Assembly (NCBI GenBank): GCA_001436895.1
Contig: JQAY01000002.1
Coordinates: 88,167-152,166, forward strand
DNA: 64,000 nt
Direction: 5' to 3'
DNA from: Weissella confusa
Lineage (GTDB): Bacteria > Bacillota > Bacilli > Lactobacillales > Lactobacillaceae
Position 1 is the first letter of the stretch; every line of letters begins with the position of its first letter. The position numbers were made by a program, and so were the translations under genes. A model generated the notes under the pieces. The model worked only from the letters and a program-made list of their open reading frames with translations, was not told the origin of the DNA and did no database searches. Shown here piece by piece: positions 51,710-60,591 of the stretch.

Positions 51710-51741
51710 CAGGCGATTGTTTCACATGAAACAATCGCCTG
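51710..51741 (-). terminator. Terminator of the oxidoreductase gene, with parS-like core
   Basis: 15-bp perfect inverted repeat with a 2-base centre; its core 51718-51733 is TGTTTCACATGAAACA, one base from the parS consensus. Confidence 0.65.
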
Positions 51742-51755
51742 ATTTTAATCTTTAA

Positions 51756-52667
51756 TTAAAAGGTAAATACCGTCTTACCTGCCAATGAGGCTTGGCGAGC
51801 TGCTGCATGTGCTTCACGCAATGCTTCAACTGAGAATGGCTTAATATCCCCAACCTTAACCACAATCTTACCAGCAGCCATGTCATCCAACAACGCTGCC
51901 AAGTTTGGACGCTTACCATTTTGATAAGTGTGAACCGCGTCAATATCAAACTTGCTAATTGCGTCTTCATCAAAACCAGTCAAGTTACGCAACTTACCGC
52001 CTTGCTTCAACACCTTTGCTGATTGAATGGCAACATCCCCACCAATTGTATCCAACACAGCATCAAAGTCTGACAAGTCATTCTCATAAGCCGTGTGGTA
52101 GTCAACAGGCGTTACATCCCCCAATGACTTTAGATAGTCAAAGTCAGCTGGCTTGGCCGTCGCATAGACAATTGCACCACGGTTCAAGGCTGCTTGAATG
52201 GCAACTGAGCCAACACTACCAGCACCACCTTGAATCAAAACCTTTTGACCAGGTTGCACATCCAAATCATCCGTAATCATTTGGTAGCCAGTTGCCGCAC
52301 CGACAACAGCAGCAACTGCGTGGACATCATCAACACCATCTGGCACCTTAGCAACTGCAGATTGACCAACCGGAACTTCTTCGGCATACGTTTGGTGGTG
52401 ACGCGTTGCAGCAACACGATCGCCAACCTTAAAGTCAGTTACTTCTTCACCAACTGCGATAACTTCACCAACAACACTTGAACCAGGAATCAACGGTAGC
52501 TTGTCTGCCTCACCCATCAACCCTTGTACAAACTTCACATCATAAGGATCAATTGCAGTTGCATGATTCTTAATCAATACTTGCTTCTTCAAAATCTTAG
52601 GCGTGTCGACTTCAACTTCCTCAAGTACATCAACATCCCCAAATTCCTTAATTTGTACTGCCTTCAT
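51756..52667 (-). CDS. Zinc-free quinone oxidoreductase (MDR family)
   Basis: The 303-residue protein is a medium-chain reductase with a GroES-like N-terminal domain ('GSSVVGEVIAVGEEV') and a Rossmann fold with 'LIQGGAGSVGSVAIQAA'. It lacks the zinc-binding Cys set, as in NADPH:quinone reductases. ATG 52667 follows AAGGAGGG; the extension to 52694 has no site. Promoter not seen clearly. Confidence 0.85.
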   Translation of the reverse strand: MKAVQIKEFGDVDVLEEVEVDTPKILKKQVLIKNHATAIDPYDVKFVQGLMGEADKLPLIPGSSVVGEVIAVGEEVTDFKVGDRVAATRHHQTYAEEVPVGQSAVAKVPDGVDDVHAVAAVVGAATGYQMITDDLDVQPGQKVLIQGGAGSVGSVAIQAALNRGAIVYATAKPADFDYLKSLGDVTPVDYHTAYENDLSDFDAVLDTIGGDVAIQSAKVLKQGGKLRNLTGFDEDAISKFDIDAVHTYQNGKRPNLAALLDDMAAGKIVVKVGDIKPFSVEALREAHAAARQASLAGKTVFTF

Positions 52668-52772
52668 GATGAAATCCCTCCTTGGTTTGACCAATCTTGA
52701 TTTGTTGATTTTATTTTAGCCTCTTTCGTCACGAGTGTGCAAAATAAAGGCATTATTTTTGTCCTGAAAACA

Positions 52773-52807
52773 AAAATGCGTATCGTCACACGGACGATAC
52801 GCATTTT
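52773..52807 (-). terminator. Terminator of the aquaporin gene
   Basis: 15-bp perfect stem (52773-52787 with 52793-52807), 5-base loop, and a T-rich tail on the minus strand. Confidence 0.85.
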
Positions 52808-52819
52808 AATGATTGATTA

Positions 52820-53524
52820 TTAGTCTTCTTCAGAACCCAAACCAAACTTAGCAACTACGGCTGCCAAAGCGGCACCAACCAATGGACCTACGATGTAGGC
52901 ACCGATGTTAGTCAATGCAGCTGATGAACCGAAGATTGCAAGGAAGGCAGCAGGTGCCAATGAACGAGCAGGGTTCAATGATGCACCAGTTGCTTGCAAA
53001 CCAAGCATAATCAATGCAGCCAACGTCAAACCAATGACGAATGGTGCAACTGATGAGATAGCTGCGTTCTTCTTAGCAGTAACCATCAAGATTACCAAGA
53101 CAAAGATGAACGTCAAGAATGCTTCGATCAATGAAGCTGACAAGAATGAAATTGATGACGTAAAGTTCGTTTGACCAAATCCAACTTGCTTAATCGTTGC
53201 TGCTGGAGCACCGAAAGCCTTCATGAATCCCAAAACAACGGCTGAACCTGCAAAGGCACCGATGATTTGTGAAACAACGTAACCCAAGAAATCCATCCAT
53301 GAGATGCGACCGTTAATGGCAGCAGCAAATGAAACAGCTGGGTTAAAGTGACCACCTGAGATTGAACCAAAGGCGTATGCTCCGGCTACAACAGCCAAAC
53401 CAAAGGCCAAAGCAACTGGCAATGGACCAGCTTGAGTTCCGACGAAGACAACAACGCCAGTTCCCATGGCAACCAACATCAACGTTCCGAAGAACTCGGC
53501 AAGATACTTGCGCATGTTTTCCAT
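52820..53524 (-). CDS. Aquaporin (MIP family)
   Basis: The 234-residue protein has six membrane segments and both NPA boxes: 'GGHFNPAVSF' and 'GASLNPARSLAPA'. Ser after the second NPA-Arg fits water channels better than glycerol facilitators (which have Asp), so AqpZ-like; lactic acid bacteria also use such channels for small solutes. ATG 53524 follows AAGGGAG by 9 bases; the ORF to 53602 is not supported. Confidence 0.9.
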   Translation of the reverse strand: MENMRKYLAEFFGTLMLVAMGTGVVVFVGTQAGPLPVALAFGLAVVAGAYAFGSISGGHFNPAVSFAAAINGRISWMDFLGYVVSQIIGAFAGSAVVLGFMKAFGAPAATIKQVGFGQTNFTSSISFLSASLIEAFLTFIFVLVILMVTAKKNAAISSVAPFVIGLTLAALIMLGLQATGASLNPARSLAPAAFLAIFGSSAALTNIGAYIVGPLVGAALAAVVAKFGLGSEED

Positions 53525-53650
53525 GATAAAAAACTCCCTTAATTTACATTTGTACGATAACCGTACGAGATTAATAATTTCTGTCCCTACTATATAACAC
53601 AACCAGTCTTAAATTCAGCTTTAAGGTTTGGCATTAAAAGAATTTTAAGT

Positions 53651-53989
53651 TTAACGACCAATAATTTTGCTTGCTGCGCGGTCTAGTGCAAGCCAAACAT
53701 TCATGGCATTTGCCTTAAATTGCTCAATGTAGCTAGGTTGTTCATCTTCCGGCTTTGCTTCACCTTCATAGGCGTTCCCAATACCGAATACTTGTAGGGC
53801 GCGGAAATCCTCATCCCAACGAACCGTAAAGTAATTACCTTCCATGCGCTCATCGATAATGTCTTGGAAACCTAGCTTTAGTGCTTCCTTAATCACATCA
53901 TCTTCACTAACTGGGAAGCCACGCGCTGCCATCAAAGCAACACGGTCAGCCACTTGCGTCATATCTTCTGGGATTGATCCTTCATTCAT
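53651..53989 (-). CDS. Hypothetical protein
   Basis: I do not recognise the 112-residue product. It is acidic, with a helical N-terminal part ('DMTQVADRVALMAARGFPV') and a short beta stretch ('NYFTVRWDEDFRALQVFGI'). No membrane segment. The ATG follows GAAGGA by 9 bases. It is divergent from nnrE with about 150 bases between them. No terminator is obvious downstream. Confidence 0.6.
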   Translation of the reverse strand: MNEGSIPEDMTQVADRVALMAARGFPVSEDDVIKEALKLGFQDIIDERMEGNYFTVRWDEDFRALQVFGIGNAYEGEAKPEDEQPSYIEQFKANAMNVWLALDRAASKIIGR

Positions 53990-54069
53990 TATGAATAGTC
54001 CTTCTTTCCTTCACTTACTTTGTGTCAATCTAAACACGCTCCTAAAGACATTTTAGCAGTGACTTGCGA

Positions 54070-54075
54070 TATAAT
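54070..54075 (+). promoter_or_regulatory. -10 box upstream of nnrE
   Basis: TATAAT, 66 bases before the nnrE ATG; a -35 is not clear. Confidence 0.4.
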
Positions 54076-54140
54076 AAACTGTGAACGTCCTAATCGACGT
54101 TTTTGCTATTATACCTATTAAATTAAGGAGGTTACTTTTC

Positions 54141-54806
54141 ATGGTTGAAGCAGTAACCGCACAAGACATGCAACGATTCGATCGTTACACGATTGAAGAA
54201 ATTGGTGTGCCCTCATTAGTTTTGATGGAGCGCGCCGCAATGTCTGTGATTGATGTTCTCGCAGCTGGGTCATTCGACTTGGCTAACGTCCTCGTCATCG
54301 CCGGTTTGGGTAACAACGGTGGTGATGGTGTCGCTATTGCTCGTATGTTGACCCAAAAAGGTGTCAACGTTGACCTACTTATCCTAGGTGACGAACACCG
54401 CGCGACGGCTAACACAGCTACCCAATTGAAGATTGCGCGCGGATACGGCATTGAAACACAAAATCGTGTCCGTGATTTCCGTAATTACACGGTTATCGTC
54501 GATGCTTTGTTTGGAATTGGCCTTTCTAAGCCCGTTCCAAGCAAACTTGGTGATATTATTAAACGAGTGAATGCCGCAAACATTCCAGTGGTCTCAGTTG
54601 ATGTGCCATCTGGCTTGCACGCGACAACGGGAGAAATCCTTGGCTCTGCCATTCGTGCCACAGCAACGGTAACCTTTGCCTACCCAAAGCAAGGGTTGCT
54701 ACAAAACGAAGGTTTGAAGCGTGCCGGTAACATCTACGTGAAGGATATCGGTATCTATTCACCCGAAGAATTAGCAGCATTTAAGCAGGAAGAGAGTGAG
54801 AACTAA
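54141..54806 (+). CDS. nnrE: NAD(P)H-hydrate epimerase (YjeF N-domain)
   Basis: The 221-residue protein has the YjeF_N signature 'VTAQDMQRFDRYTIEEIG' and 'VLVIAGLGNNGGDGVAIARML', and the catalytic Asp region 'VIVDALFGIGLSKPV'. It epimerises damaged NAD(P)HX for repair; the dehydratase domain is absent, so it must be elsewhere. ATG 54141 follows GGAGG by 9 bases. Its stop overlaps the next ATG (TAATG), so the pair is an operon. Confidence 0.9.
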   Translation: MVEAVTAQDMQRFDRYTIEEIGVPSLVLMERAAMSVIDVLAAGSFDLANVLVIAGLGNNGGDGVAIARMLTQKGVNVDLLILGDEHRATANTATQLKIARGYGIETQNRVRDFRNYTVIVDALFGIGLSKPVPSKLGDIIKRVNAANIPVVSVDVPSGLHATTGEILGSAIRATATVTFAYPKQGLLQNEGLKRAGNIYVKDIGIYSPEELAAFKQEESEN

Positions 54807-56656
54807 TGAATATTGCATTGGTCGGAGCTGGTCCTCGAAACTTGACGTTGGTTGAGCGCTTGATGGCGCACGCCAAGAAGACGACTGACCCCGTAGACAT
54901 TACGTTATACGACCCATTCCCAATCGGAGGTCGTGTTTGGAATCCAGATCAAGATCCAACATTTTTGATGAACACTGTGACGCAACAATTGACGTTGTTC
55001 ACAGATCCATCAGTTCCTAACCATGCATCTACTGCCCTATACGGACCTAACTTCTACGAGTGGGCTGTAACTTACGGTAAGGAATATGTTAAGATGCACA
55101 ACTTCGAAAACGAAGCTTACTTCTTGGACGAGTTGACGCGTATTAACCCTAACCGTTTCACTTCACGTGCCTTGTTTGGTGTGTACTCACAATGGTTCTT
55201 TGAACACTTGGGTGCCCACGTACCAGCTAACGTGACGTTGTCATATGAACGCAAGTCTGTTGCAGACGTTGTGAAGAATGGTGACGAATACACGGTAACT
55301 TTGGATGACAATTCATCAGTTAAGGCTGATCACGTTGTTATGGCTTTGGGTCACGTTGATAACGACTTGGACGACGAGCAAAAGGTTTTCGCTGCCGCAG
55401 CAGATGAAAATGCTGACTTGTTGTACGTTGCACCAACGCACCCATCAGAAGCTGACTTGGATGCCGTTCCAGCTCGCGAAAAGGTTGTTTTGCGTGGTTT
55501 GGGATTGAGTTTCTTTGACTACATCGCCAAGTTGACTATCAGCCGTGGCGGTCGCTTCTCTCGTGATAACAACGGTGTTTTGTACTACTTGCCATCAGGT
55601 AAGGAACCACACATGATTGCCGGTTCTCGCAAGGGATTGCCTATGCACGCCCGCGGTGTTAACCAAAAGGTCGAAGCTGAAGGTTACCAACCAAAGTTCT
55701 TTACTAACGAAAACTTGGACGCCTTGGCTGCAAAGTCAAACGGTCAAGTTTCTTACGATGAATTCTTCACGCTATTGCGTAAGGAATTGGAGTACAAGCA
55801 CTACCAAAACACGATTAACGATTTGGGTGTGACTTGGCCATTTAACGCCGAAACGTTTATGAACGCTTTGGCCGAAAGTGACAACTTGAATGAAACTGCC
55901 CGTAAGTTTGGTATTTCCGAAGAATACATCATGGACTGGGAGCGCATTTTGAACCCAGTCAACGATGTTCCTGCAGAAGTTGAATACAGCGACTTCATGA
56001 TGAACTACCTAACTTGGGACATCAACGATGCTTACCAAGGTAACAACGACGCGCCATATGCCGGTGCATTCGACATGTTGCGTGACGTTCGTGGTATCAT
56101 CCGTCACTACTTGGACGCTGGTTACTTGTCAGCTGACGAGTACGCCAAGTTCCTTTCAAAGTTCAACCCATTCAACTCATTGATTTCCGTTGGACCTCCT
56201 GTCCTACGTGTTGAGCAAATGCGTGCTTTGATTGAAGCTGGCGTTTTGACGATTGCTGGTCCTGGCTTGGCCGTTACTGTCCAAGATGATCACTACCTAG
56301 CAACGGATAACCGTGGTAACTCATGGACTGTTAACAACCTTGTTGAAGCTCGTTTGTTCTCTGTTTCATTGGCAAACTCAGTTAACCCATTGGTTGCTAA
56401 CTTGCGTGATCGTGGCGTTTTGAGCGCTGCAGAATACACGAAGGCCGACGGATCTACTTATGTTGTTGGCGGTACTCGTATGAACAAGGAAACGTTGGTT
56501 GTTATCGATGAAAACGATAACGAAGTCGACGGCTTGTATGTATGGGGTGTCCCTACTGAAGGTTGGTCATGGTTCACGACGTTCGCACCTCGTTCAGGTG
56601 TAAACGACAAGAACTTGCGTGATGCCGAAAACATCGCACACCACATCTTTGGTTAA
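54806..56656 (+). CDS. FAD/NAD(P)-binding protein (NAD_binding_9)
   Basis: The 616-residue protein starts with a Rossmann motif 'IALVGAGPRNLTLVERL' and 'YDPFPIGGRVWNPDQDP', and matches the large FAD-NAD(P)-binding family (NAD_binding_9) of lactic acid bacteria. Its reaction is not known; it may reduce or oxidise a small substrate. Codon use is strongly biased (TTG for Leu, AAC, AAG), which suggests high expression. It is translationally coupled to nnrE. Confidence 0.8.
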   Translation: MNIALVGAGPRNLTLVERLMAHAKKTTDPVDITLYDPFPIGGRVWNPDQDPTFLMNTVTQQLTLFTDPSVPNHASTALYGPNFYEWAVTYGKEYVKMHNFENEAYFLDELTRINPNRFTSRALFGVYSQWFFEHLGAHVPANVTLSYERKSVADVVKNGDEYTVTLDDNSSVKADHVVMALGHVDNDLDDEQKVFAAAADENADLLYVAPTHPSEADLDAVPAREKVVLRGLGLSFFDYIAKLTISRGGRFSRDNNGVLYYLPSGKEPHMIAGSRKGLPMHARGVNQKVEAEGYQPKFFTNENLDALAAKSNGQVSYDEFFTLLRKELEYKHYQNTINDLGVTWPFNAETFMNALAESDNLNETARKFGISEEYIMDWERILNPVNDVPAEVEYSDFMMNYLTWDINDAYQGNNDAPYAGAFDMLRDVRGIIRHYLDAGYLSADEYAKFLSKFNPFNSLISVGPPVLRVEQMRALIEAGVLTIAGPGLAVTVQDDHYLATDNRGNSWTVNNLVEARLFSVSLANSVNPLVANLRDRGVLSAAEYTKADGSTYVVGGTRMNKETLVVIDENDNEVDGLYVWGVPTEGWSWFTTFAPRSGVNDKNLRDAENIAHHIFG

Positions 56657-56674
56657 TAATTAAAGATTAAAAGT

Positions 56675-56714
56675 AATAGCACCAACTCGCGTAACCATGC
56701 GGGTTGGTGCTATT
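56675..56714 (+). terminator. Terminator of the nnrE operon
   Basis: 16-bp stem with one G-T pair (56675-56690 with 56699-56714), 8-base loop, then T5. Confidence 0.88.
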
Positions 56715-56753
56715 TTTGTGCCCAAAACAGCGTCATATCAAGCGTTTTCACAT

Positions 56754-56782
56754 TTGCAAAGATTTTCTAAAGGGTGTATATT
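56754..56782 (+). promoter_or_regulatory. Promoter of the uvrX-yolD pair
   Basis: -35 TTGCAA (56754-56759), 17-base spacer, -10 TATATT (56777-56782). The -10 is inside the left arm of the 46-bp palindrome. Confidence 0.7.
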
Positions 56783-56819
56783 AGGTTTATCCTAACGTTA
56801 GGATAAACCTAATATACAC
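56774..56819. promoter_or_regulatory. 46-bp perfect palindrome, SOS-type operator
   Basis: 23-base arms 56774-56796 and 56797-56819 are exact complements. It contains two tandem operators of form TTAGG-N5-CCTAA (56781-56795 and 56798-56812) separated by CG. It covers the -10 box of the polymerase gene and is a natural repressor site; the repressor (HdiR- or LexA-like) is not in the window. Confidence 0.82.
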
Positions 56820-56836
56820 AAATAGAGGTCATTCTG

Positions 56837-58150
56837 ATGGTTGATGTCTACCAAAAAGAAACCGCCAGGCACGTGATGGTTATCGACTCAAAAAGCTTTT
56901 ATGCTAGCGTTGAAAGCGTCGATTTAGGCCTTAACCCCCTCAAGTCACTCCTAGTTGTTATGAGCCAACAAGAAAACACAAATGGCGGACTTGTCTTAGC
57001 CGCCTCACCCCAGGCTAAAAAAGTACTTGGGGTATCCAATGTGATGCGTCAGCGCGATGTGCCACGTGATCCTCGATTGGCGATTGTCCAACCCCGGATG
57101 AATTACTATATTCAAAAAAACAAACAAATTAATGACATCTATCGGAAGTTTGTCGCTGACGAGGATTTACACATCTATTCAATCGATGAATCATTACTCG
57201 ACCTAACTGATAGTTGGCGCTATTTAGAGTCCAAATATCATCGCACCCTGACGGATTACGAAGTTGCCCGCATCATTCAGCAAGAAGTTCGTGACGCAAC
57301 CGGTATCTATCTAACCGTCGGCATCGGTGACAATCCGGCGATGGCTAAAATGGCGCTCGATTTAACTGCCAAGCATGCCACCGATTTAATTGGTGAATGG
57401 CATTATGAAACCATCCCCGATGTTTTGTGGCCAATCGAAAAACTTGATGACGTTTGGAGCATTGGCTCACGTACCGCTAAAAAATTACGCCGTTTAGGTA
57501 TTTTTTCAATGCGCGATTTGGCTGCAGCTAACCCCTACCGGCTTAAAGAAAAATTCGGCGTTAAAGGCGTCGAACTTTACGCACTTGCCTGGGGCATTGA
57601 CCGTAGTTTGATTAAACACAAATATCGGCCAAAAGAGAGTTCGTTTAGTAACGGGCAAGTTCTTCCTCGGGACTACGACAATCCGGCCGAAATTGAAGTC
57701 GTGATTCGTGAAATTGGTGAGCAAGTCGCGAGTCGTTTACGTGCCAAACACGTGGTTGCCAGTCAGATTAGCCTTGGCATCGGCTTTGGTTATCGCGAAA
57801 CAAATCAAACCCACGGCTTCGGAGGGCAATTAACAATTGATGCAACCAATCTTAGTTTGCCAATCACCAATGCCCTCCGCGATATTTTTAGACAACATTA
57901 CGAAGGACAAGTTGTGCGCAACGTTTACGTCAGCGCCGGTCGTTTAGCACCCGAAGGCGTTGAACAAATCGACCTTTTTACCCCCGTTGTGATTAATACG
58001 CGCCAACGAACCATCGATACCGTCATTGATGATATCCGTAAAAAATTTGGCGTTGGCGCTGTCTTCAAAAGTTCCAGTGTTGCTGGTGGCACAATGCTTA
58101 ACCGTATCGGTCTGGTCGGTGGTCACAACGGAGGAAACGCTTATGGATGA
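56837..58150 (+). CDS. Y-family translesion DNA polymerase (UvrX/UmuC-like)
   Basis: The 437-residue protein has 'VMVIDSKSFYASVES' (palm Asp), 'IYSIDESLLDLT' with the catalytic acidic pair, an HhH region ('VWSIGSRTAKKLRRLGI') and a little-finger domain. It is of the UvrX/ImpB type found in phages, plasmids and chromosomes of Firmicutes, and replicates past damaged bases. Its ATG follows AGAGG. It overlaps the yolD-like gene by 8 bases. Confidence 0.9.
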   Translation: MVDVYQKETARHVMVIDSKSFYASVESVDLGLNPLKSLLVVMSQQENTNGGLVLAASPQAKKVLGVSNVMRQRDVPRDPRLAIVQPRMNYYIQKNKQINDIYRKFVADEDLHIYSIDESLLDLTDSWRYLESKYHRTLTDYEVARIIQQEVRDATGIYLTVGIGDNPAMAKMALDLTAKHATDLIGEWHYETIPDVLWPIEKLDDVWSIGSRTAKKLRRLGIFSMRDLAAANPYRLKEKFGVKGVELYALAWGIDRSLIKHKYRPKESSFSNGQVLPRDYDNPAEIEVVIREIGEQVASRLRAKHVVASQISLGIGFGYRETNQTHGFGGQLTIDATNLSLPITNALRDIFRQHYEGQVVRNVYVSAGRLAPEGVEQIDLFTPVVINTRQRTIDTVIDDIRKKFGVGAVFKSSSVAGGTMLNRIGLVGGHNGGNAYG

Positions 58151-58520
58151 TGAACATGATATGTTCGAACGGGCAGCCTATTTTTTCAGTCATGATTATC
58201 AAGATCGTGGCATGGTGAAATGGCAAGGGTACTACCTTTCTGACCACACTGAAGACGTTAAAAAGAAGGAAGCCTTAGAATTCGCCCGTCAAAATCGTAA
58301 GCGCATGCCAGAAATGAGCTTAGCTGACATGACTGCCATCATATTCGACGCTTTCGGCCGACACGAAGAAGTAGCCGTGCAAGAAAATTATTCAGATACA
58401 GATGGTGCGGTGCCACCGATTATAACTGGTTTAGTCACCGGTTATACCGAATCAGACATCATTATCGGCGACACCCGCATACCGTTAGCCAATTTATGGT
58501 GGACACAAAAAACGCAGTGA
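58143..58520 (+). CDS. YolD-like protein, partner of the translesion polymerase
   Basis: The 125-residue protein has 'DRGMVKWQGYYLSDHTEDVK' near the start and 'ITGLVTGYTESDIIIGDTRIP' near the end, as in YolD-like proteins found next to UvrX-type polymerases. No direct activity is known; YolD-like proteins may replace UmuD. ATG 58143 follows GGAGG and overlaps the polymerase stop. Confidence 0.84.
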   Translation: MDDEHDMFERAAYFFSHDYQDRGMVKWQGYYLSDHTEDVKKKEALEFARQNRKRMPEMSLADMTAIIFDAFGRHEEVAVQENYSDTDGAVPPIITGLVTGYTESDIIIGDTRIPLANLWWTQKTQ

Positions 58521-58545
58521 TTCAATCGCGAATCACTGCGTTTTT
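58508..58545. terminator. Bidirectional terminator overlapping a stop codon
   Basis: 16-bp perfect stem (58508-58523 with 58530-58545), 6-base loop, with A5 and T5 flanks. The TGA of the yolD-like gene is in the stem. It serves the polymerase pair and the converging kinase gene. Confidence 0.88.
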
Positions 58546-58551
58546 CATTAA

Positions 58552-59430
58552 TTAAGCTTCAACCAATTGCTTGGCCAAGTAGAAGCAACCTAGAATACCA
58601 GCATTATCACCATTTCCGACCGTTACCAAGTACTTGTCCAAATCATCAACTGGTAGGTAATCTGCCAGTTGTTCAGCAAATGACTTGCGCACCATTGGCA
58701 ACAAAACTTCACGGTGTGGCACCCCACCACCAAATACAATGCGATCTGGACGCAAAATAACAGTGTATGTGACAGCTGCTTGCGCCAAGTAGTACGCTTC
58801 AATTTCCCAGGCCAAGTGATCATCTGGCAATGACTTAGCCGACTCTTGCCAGCGGTCTTCAATAGCTGGACCGGCTGCCAATCCTTCCAAGCAGTTATCA
58901 CCGTGGAACGGGCAGTGACCAACGTAAGAATCTTGTGGGTGCTTACGCATCATAATATGCCCGGCCTCTGGGTGAGAATTACCACTTAATAACTGCCCAT
59001 GTTGAATAATGCCCGCTCCGACACCCGTCCCAACGGTCAGATAAACAACATTTTCAACATCTATAGCTGCACCTGATACATATTCAGCCCAGCCGGCACC
59101 GTTCACATCCGTCGTCCAGTAGTACGGGATGTCACGCCATGCCTTCATTGCACCGAGAAAATCATATCCCGACCAGCCACGCTTGGGTGTGTCCAAGACA
59201 TAACCATAGGTGCGACTATCTGGATTGATATCAATCGGCCCAAACGCCGCAATCCCGATGGCTGCGATGTCATCATAGCGATCAAAGAAATCGATTACTT
59301 GTGCAATCGTGCCCGCACCGTCCAACGTCGGAAAACTTTCACGTGCGACAACGACATCTGGATTTTCAACCTCTGCTACCGCAACCACAAACTTTGTACC
59401 ACCTGCTTCAATAGCTCCCAAAAGTGCCAT
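58552..59430 (-). CDS. ROK-family fructokinase (ScrK-like)
   Basis: The 292-residue protein has 'GAIEAGGTKFVVAVAE' (ATP site), 'AIGIAAFGPIDINPDSRTYG', and the ROK zinc motif 'GHCPFHGDNCLEGLAAGPAIE', which is typical of ScrK fructokinases. It phosphorylates fructose, or mannose in some homologues. It is 27 bases downstream of the GRP-family porter, so the pair takes up and phosphorylates a free sugar. Confidence 0.88.
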   Translation of the reverse strand: MALLGAIEAGGTKFVVAVAEVENPDVVVARESFPTLDGAGTIAQVIDFFDRYDDIAAIGIAAFGPIDINPDSRTYGYVLDTPKRGWSGYDFLGAMKAWRDIPYYWTTDVNGAGWAEYVSGAAIDVENVVYLTVGTGVGAGIIQHGQLLSGNSHPEAGHIMMRKHPQDSYVGHCPFHGDNCLEGLAAGPAIEDRWQESAKSLPDDHLAWEIEAYYLAQAAVTYTVILRPDRIVFGGGVPHREVLLPMVRKSFAEQLADYLPVDDLDKYLVTVGNGDNAGILGCFYLAKQLVEA

Positions 59431-59457
59431 AATTTTAATTCCCCCAATTTAAAACAC

Positions 59458-60411
59458 TTACAATACTGACAACTTTGAAATCAAAATTGCCCCGATAATT
59501 ACCAACACCGTTCCCAAGAAAATATATCCCATTTGGCGGGTTGTTTTACGTTCACCAAGAATGAAAATAGCGCCGAACGTCCCTACGATAATTCCAGTCT
59601 GAGAAAGCGTTGTTGCTGTTGCTTGCCCCACTTCTGGATTTCCTGTTGAGATGAACATAAAGACGTTTCCAAGTGCCCAAACTAATCCAGTAATAATTTG
59701 GCGTGCCGTACCGATCTTGAAAATGTTGCGCGTCTCCTTGAAGTAAAAGGCCACAATTAGCAAGGCGCCTAGAATTTGTCCAATCGACTGTGGCGCAACA
59801 ATTGCCGTCATGTAATCCAAACCATTATTTTGGTTGTGGATGGCATCTGAAATGTAGCCCCACTTATTCAACAAGTTCGGCAAAACAAAATACATCATAA
59901 AGGCCAGCGTAGAGACGATGACCGCCGTCACACCGCCCTTAAAATCACGTTCTGGGTTGGTTTCGACCGGTGCATTCTTATCGCGGACCGTCGTCAAAAG
60001 CGCTCCACCGGTTACTAACGCGATTGATAGCAATCCAAAGAACCACATGCGACCCGTGTGCCATTCACCCAGCACTGCAGCTGCCATCAAGGCATTTCCA
60101 ACAATTTGACCAGATGTCGATAACGGATTTCCAATCGACACCCCTAATTTCTTAAAGCCAATCAGTTGACCAACCTGACCAACTGCCCAGATTAATCCTG
60201 AGATAAATCCTACCAACCAAATACGTGAATTAAATGCATAATCCATGCCGGCATTCGGAATAACAAAAAATGCCAGTGTACCAAAACCAAGCAAGATGGC
60301 CCCAATCGTCATCCCCATGATTCCTTGAGCAGCCGTTCCACCAGCCTTGGTGGTCACAATTCCTACTGACCCCCAGGCTAACGCTGGTACCAACGCAATC
60401 AATATCGACAT
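59458..60411 (-). CDS. GRP-family sugar porter (paralogue of 48246)
   Basis: The 317-residue protein has about ten membrane segments and the same family start ('ALVPALAWGSVGIVTTKAGG') as the protein at 48246. It has a loop with 'KNAPVETNPERDF' in the middle. Paired with a ROK kinase, it probably imports a free hexose, perhaps fructose or glucose. RBS AGGAGG. A perfect cre site is about 56 bases upstream. Confidence 0.86.
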   Translation of the reverse strand: MSILIALVPALAWGSVGIVTTKAGGTAAQGIMGMTIGAILLGFGTLAFFVIPNAGMDYAFNSRIWLVGFISGLIWAVGQVGQLIGFKKLGVSIGNPLSTSGQIVGNALMAAAVLGEWHTGRMWFFGLLSIALVTGGALLTTVRDKNAPVETNPERDFKGGVTAVIVSTLAFMMYFVLPNLLNKWGYISDAIHNQNNGLDYMTAIVAPQSIGQILGALLIVAFYFKETRNIFKIGTARQIITGLVWALGNVFMFISTGNPEVGQATATTLSQTGIIVGTFGAIFILGERKTTRQMGYIFLGTVLVIIGAILISKLSVL

Positions 60412-60466
60412 GTCAATAATTCCTCCTAATCAAAAATTCCTATCAACACGTATTACGCTACTCGTA

Positions 60467-60480
60467 TGAAAACGCTTTCA
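60467..60480. promoter_or_regulatory. cre site (CcpA), perfect consensus
   Basis: TGAAAACGCTTTCA matches TGWAANCGNTNWCA at every position; upstream of the sugar porter-fructokinase operon. Confidence 0.85.
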
Positions 60481-60529
60481 CAAGTTTCATTTTTTAACGA
60501 GTCGTCATTTTTCAGATAGATGCGTAAAA

Positions 60530-60571
60530 AAGCTGGGTGACATTGACCATTAAATCAATATCATCCAGCTT
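60530..60571 (-). terminator. Terminator of the CDF-like gene
   Basis: 11-bp stem with one G-T pair (60530-60540 with 60561-60571), extended by TTGA/TCAA; T6 on the minus strand. Confidence 0.82.
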
Positions 60572-60591
60572 ATTAATTACATATTAATTGT

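Noticed and set aside
51678..51734. N-terminal extension 'MFHVKQ' of the PgpA-like ORF (and the same start in an ORF at 50703)
   Set aside because: Both come from parS-like palindromes (ACATGAAACA) and lack an RBS; the real start at 51677 has AGAGGGA.
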